Source: Kineosporia babensis (GTDB taxonomy: Bacteria > Actinomycetota > Actinomycetes > Actinomycetales > Kineosporiaceae). From it: a stretch of DNA of 64,000 nt. Shown here piece by piece: positions 62,835 through 64,000 of this stretch (positions within the stretch are counted from its first letter, which is position 1; every line of letters starts with the position of its first letter). Position numbers and translations under genes: made by a program. The stretch is taken from contig NZ_JAJOMB010000013.1 of the NCBI RefSeq assembly GCF_021129305.1, positions 124,001 through 188,000 of the forward strand. Direction: 5' to 3'. The notes beneath the pieces were generated by a model, which had not been told where the DNA came from, did no database searches, and saw only the letters and a program-made list of their open reading frames with translations.

Positions 62835-62863
62835 TTCCTCACCGGGACCAGCCCGGTGAGGAA
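62835..62863. terminator. bidirectional hairpin terminator between truB and the small minus-strand gene
   Basis: TTCCTCACCGGG (62835-62846) pairs perfectly over 12 bp with CCCGGTGAGGAA (62852-62863), loop 5 nt. It lies between convergent genes and is 11 bp from the end of the small one. Confidence 0.8.
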
Positions 62864-62874
62864 CCCGCCGAAGG

Positions 62875-63048
62875 TCAGCTGGAGGTGCCGGCCAGCGTCT
62901 TCTCGTCGCTGGTCTGCGTCGCGGCCTGGCTGCACGGCCACACGGTCCCGCACACGGTGCAGAAGCCTCCGCCGCTGCTGTGCATGAAGGTCTCGAGGGC
63001 TCGTTGGGCAGGCATCGGGGCCCGGCCGGCGACATGCTGACTGTTCAT
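62875..63048 (-). CDS. 57-aa Cys-containing small protein, function unknown
   Basis: Translating the minus strand from ATG 63048 to TGA at 62875 gives 57 residues. The core is GGGFCTVCGTVWPCSQ, with Cys30, Cys33 and Cys39 (CxxC-x5-C), and a conserved-looking start (MNSQHVAGRAPMPAQRALE). AAGGA lies 7 nt before the ATG and a terminator follows the stop, so it looks like a real transcription unit. Three cysteines could bind zinc with a fourth ligand such as His23, or act in redox. Not recognised as a named family. Confidence 0.65.
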   Translation of the reverse strand: MNSQHVAGRAPMPAQRALETFMHSSGGGFCTVCGTVWPCSQAATQTSDEKTLAGTSS

Positions 63049-63213
63049 GGTGAGGTCCTTCGTGGACGTGACGAACTGAACTGACGAACCGATCGCTGCC
63101 TTGCATCGCTGCCGCCGCTCGGATTGTTACGTTGCTCTCACGACGACCGAGCGATTTCACCACATCGGAGCACCGAACGTGGAACTGAAGTACCCACCTG
63201 GCAGAGTTGTCCC

Positions 63214-64000
63214 GTGAAGCAGAGCCCAATGCACGTGTGGCGCAGTCTCGGCGAGGTGCCGCCCGGCTTCGGTCCCTCGGCGGTGACGATCGGCAACTTC
63301 GACGGGGTGCACCGCGGTCACCTGGCCGTCCTGGGCCGGACCGTGCAGGCGGCGGCCGCGCACGGGCTGCGCTCGGTGGCGATCACCTTCGCCCCGCACC
63401 CGCTGGCCGTGCTGCATCCCGAGCGCGCCCCGCAGCCCCTGTCCACGCCGGCCCACCGCCTGGAACTGCTCAGCTACACCGGGATCGACGCGGTGCTGAT
63501 GCTGGAGTTCACCCACGAGCTGGCGCAGTGGAGCCCGCGACGGTTCGTCCAGGAGGTGATGGTGGACGCGCTGGCGGCCCGGCAGATCGTGGTCGGCTCG
63601 GACACCCGCTTCGGCCGGCGCAACGCCGGGGACATCGGCACCCTGCGCGAGTTCGGCACCGAGATGGGCTTCGAGGTGGACGAGGTGGCCGACCTCAAGG
63701 GCGCCGACGCCTCCCGCCGCTGGTCCTCCACCCTCGCCCGGGAACTGATCGCCGGCGGCGACGTCCGCGACGCCACCGAGGTGCTGGGCCGCCCGCACCG
63801 GGTCACCGGCGTGGTCGTGCACGGTGACCACCGGGGCCGCGAGATGGGCTTCCCCACCGCCAACATGACCACCGACTCGATCGGCGCGGTGCCTTCCGAC
63901 GGGGTGTACGCGGGCTACCTGGTGCGCCCGGGCGAGCACGGCGAACCGGCCGCGGACCCGGAGCACGACACGGGGGAGCGGCTGCCGGCGGCGATCTCGG
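63214..64000 (+). CDS. ribF: bifunctional riboflavin kinase/FAD synthetase (5' part)
   Basis: The frame continues beyond the window; about 262 codons are present. The FAD synthetase domain has VTIGNFDGVHRGHLAVL, ITFAPHPLAVL and VVGSDTRFGRRNAGD. The riboflavin kinase domain begins with GVVVHGDHRGREMGFPTANM. It makes FMN and FAD from riboflavin and ATP. The start is GTG 63214 or ATG 63229 (HVWRSLGEVP); the first lies 6 nt after CAGAGT and may be leaderless. It follows truB as usual, but with the small minus-strand gene between. Confidence 0.93.
   Translation, partial: MKQSPMHVWRSLGEVPPGFGPSAVTIGNFDGVHRGHLAVLGRTVQAAAAHGLRSVAITFAPHPLAVLHPERAPQPLSTPAHRLELLSYTGIDAVLMLEFTHELAQWSPRRFVQEVMVDALAARQIVVGSDTRFGRRNAGDIGTLREFGTEMGFEVDEVADLKGADASRRWSSTLARELIAGGDVRDATEVLGRPHRVTGVVVHGDHRGREMGFPTANMTTDSIGAVPSDGVYAGYLVRPGEHGEPAADPEHDTGERLPAAIS

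Overview
The window is chromosomal DNA of a high-GC actinobacterium. Codons end almost always in G or C, many genes start with GTG, and neighbours often overlap as ATGA, GTGA or TTGA. Two housekeeping blocks are in the actinobacterial order: (whiG) - M23 - rpsB - tsf - pyrH - frr - cdsA - rlmN - divIVA-like, and dxr ... rip1 - proS - rimP - nusA - ylxR - infB - DUF503 - rbfA - truB - ribF. F420-type PPOX, roadblock/LC7 and DUF4439 genes also fit. A member of the Kineosporiales is my guess, not something the sequence proves.

Region 1 (1-11.4 kb) is core: the end of a WhiG/FliA sigma factor, two DnaA boxes, a degenerate M23 protein, a PLP aminotransferase with a 161-bp MITE-like element beside its start, a DUF6314 protein, then translation, nucleotide and lipid genes. 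CdsA carries an unusual disordered extension of about 510 residues.

Region 2 (11.4-17.4 kb) is a five-gene minus-strand sugar operon (binding protein, permease, ATPase, tagatose/psicose 3-epimerase-like isomerase, FrcK-like kinase) opposite a ROK regulator. Both promoters and a palindrome are visible between them. It resembles a fructose (frc) system adapted to a rare ketohexose.

Region 3 (17.5-29.7 kb) is mixed: a PPOX oxidoreductase, propionyl-CoA synthetase, a long roadblock/LC7 protein, a DrrAB-type exporter with a clear operator, a coupled DegT aminotransferase/GT2 pair (copy A), a PadR regulator, a small membrane protein and a two-component system.

Region 4 (29.7-46.2 kb) looks like an amine catabolic island: a spermidine/putrescine ABC transporter (potDABC), an Lrp/AsnC regulator, a class III aminotransferase, a PuuB-like FAD oxidase, a second DegT/GT2 pair (copy B, near-identical to copy A in tracts), a BetA-like GMC dehydrogenase, another class III aminotransferase, gabT and gabD. 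Together these could take putrescine through GABA to succinate. The GMC enzyme and second aminotransferase suggest further amine or amino-alcohol substrates.

Region 5 (46.2-64 kb) is core again, but ispG and its GNAT neighbour lie inverted between dxr and the site-2 protease gene. A perfect 48-bp palindrome and a GGCGATGA-type repeat mark the dxr-side junction. A 57-codon Cys-containing gene sits between truB and ribF. No rRNA, tRNA, CRISPR array, transposase or phage gene was seen.
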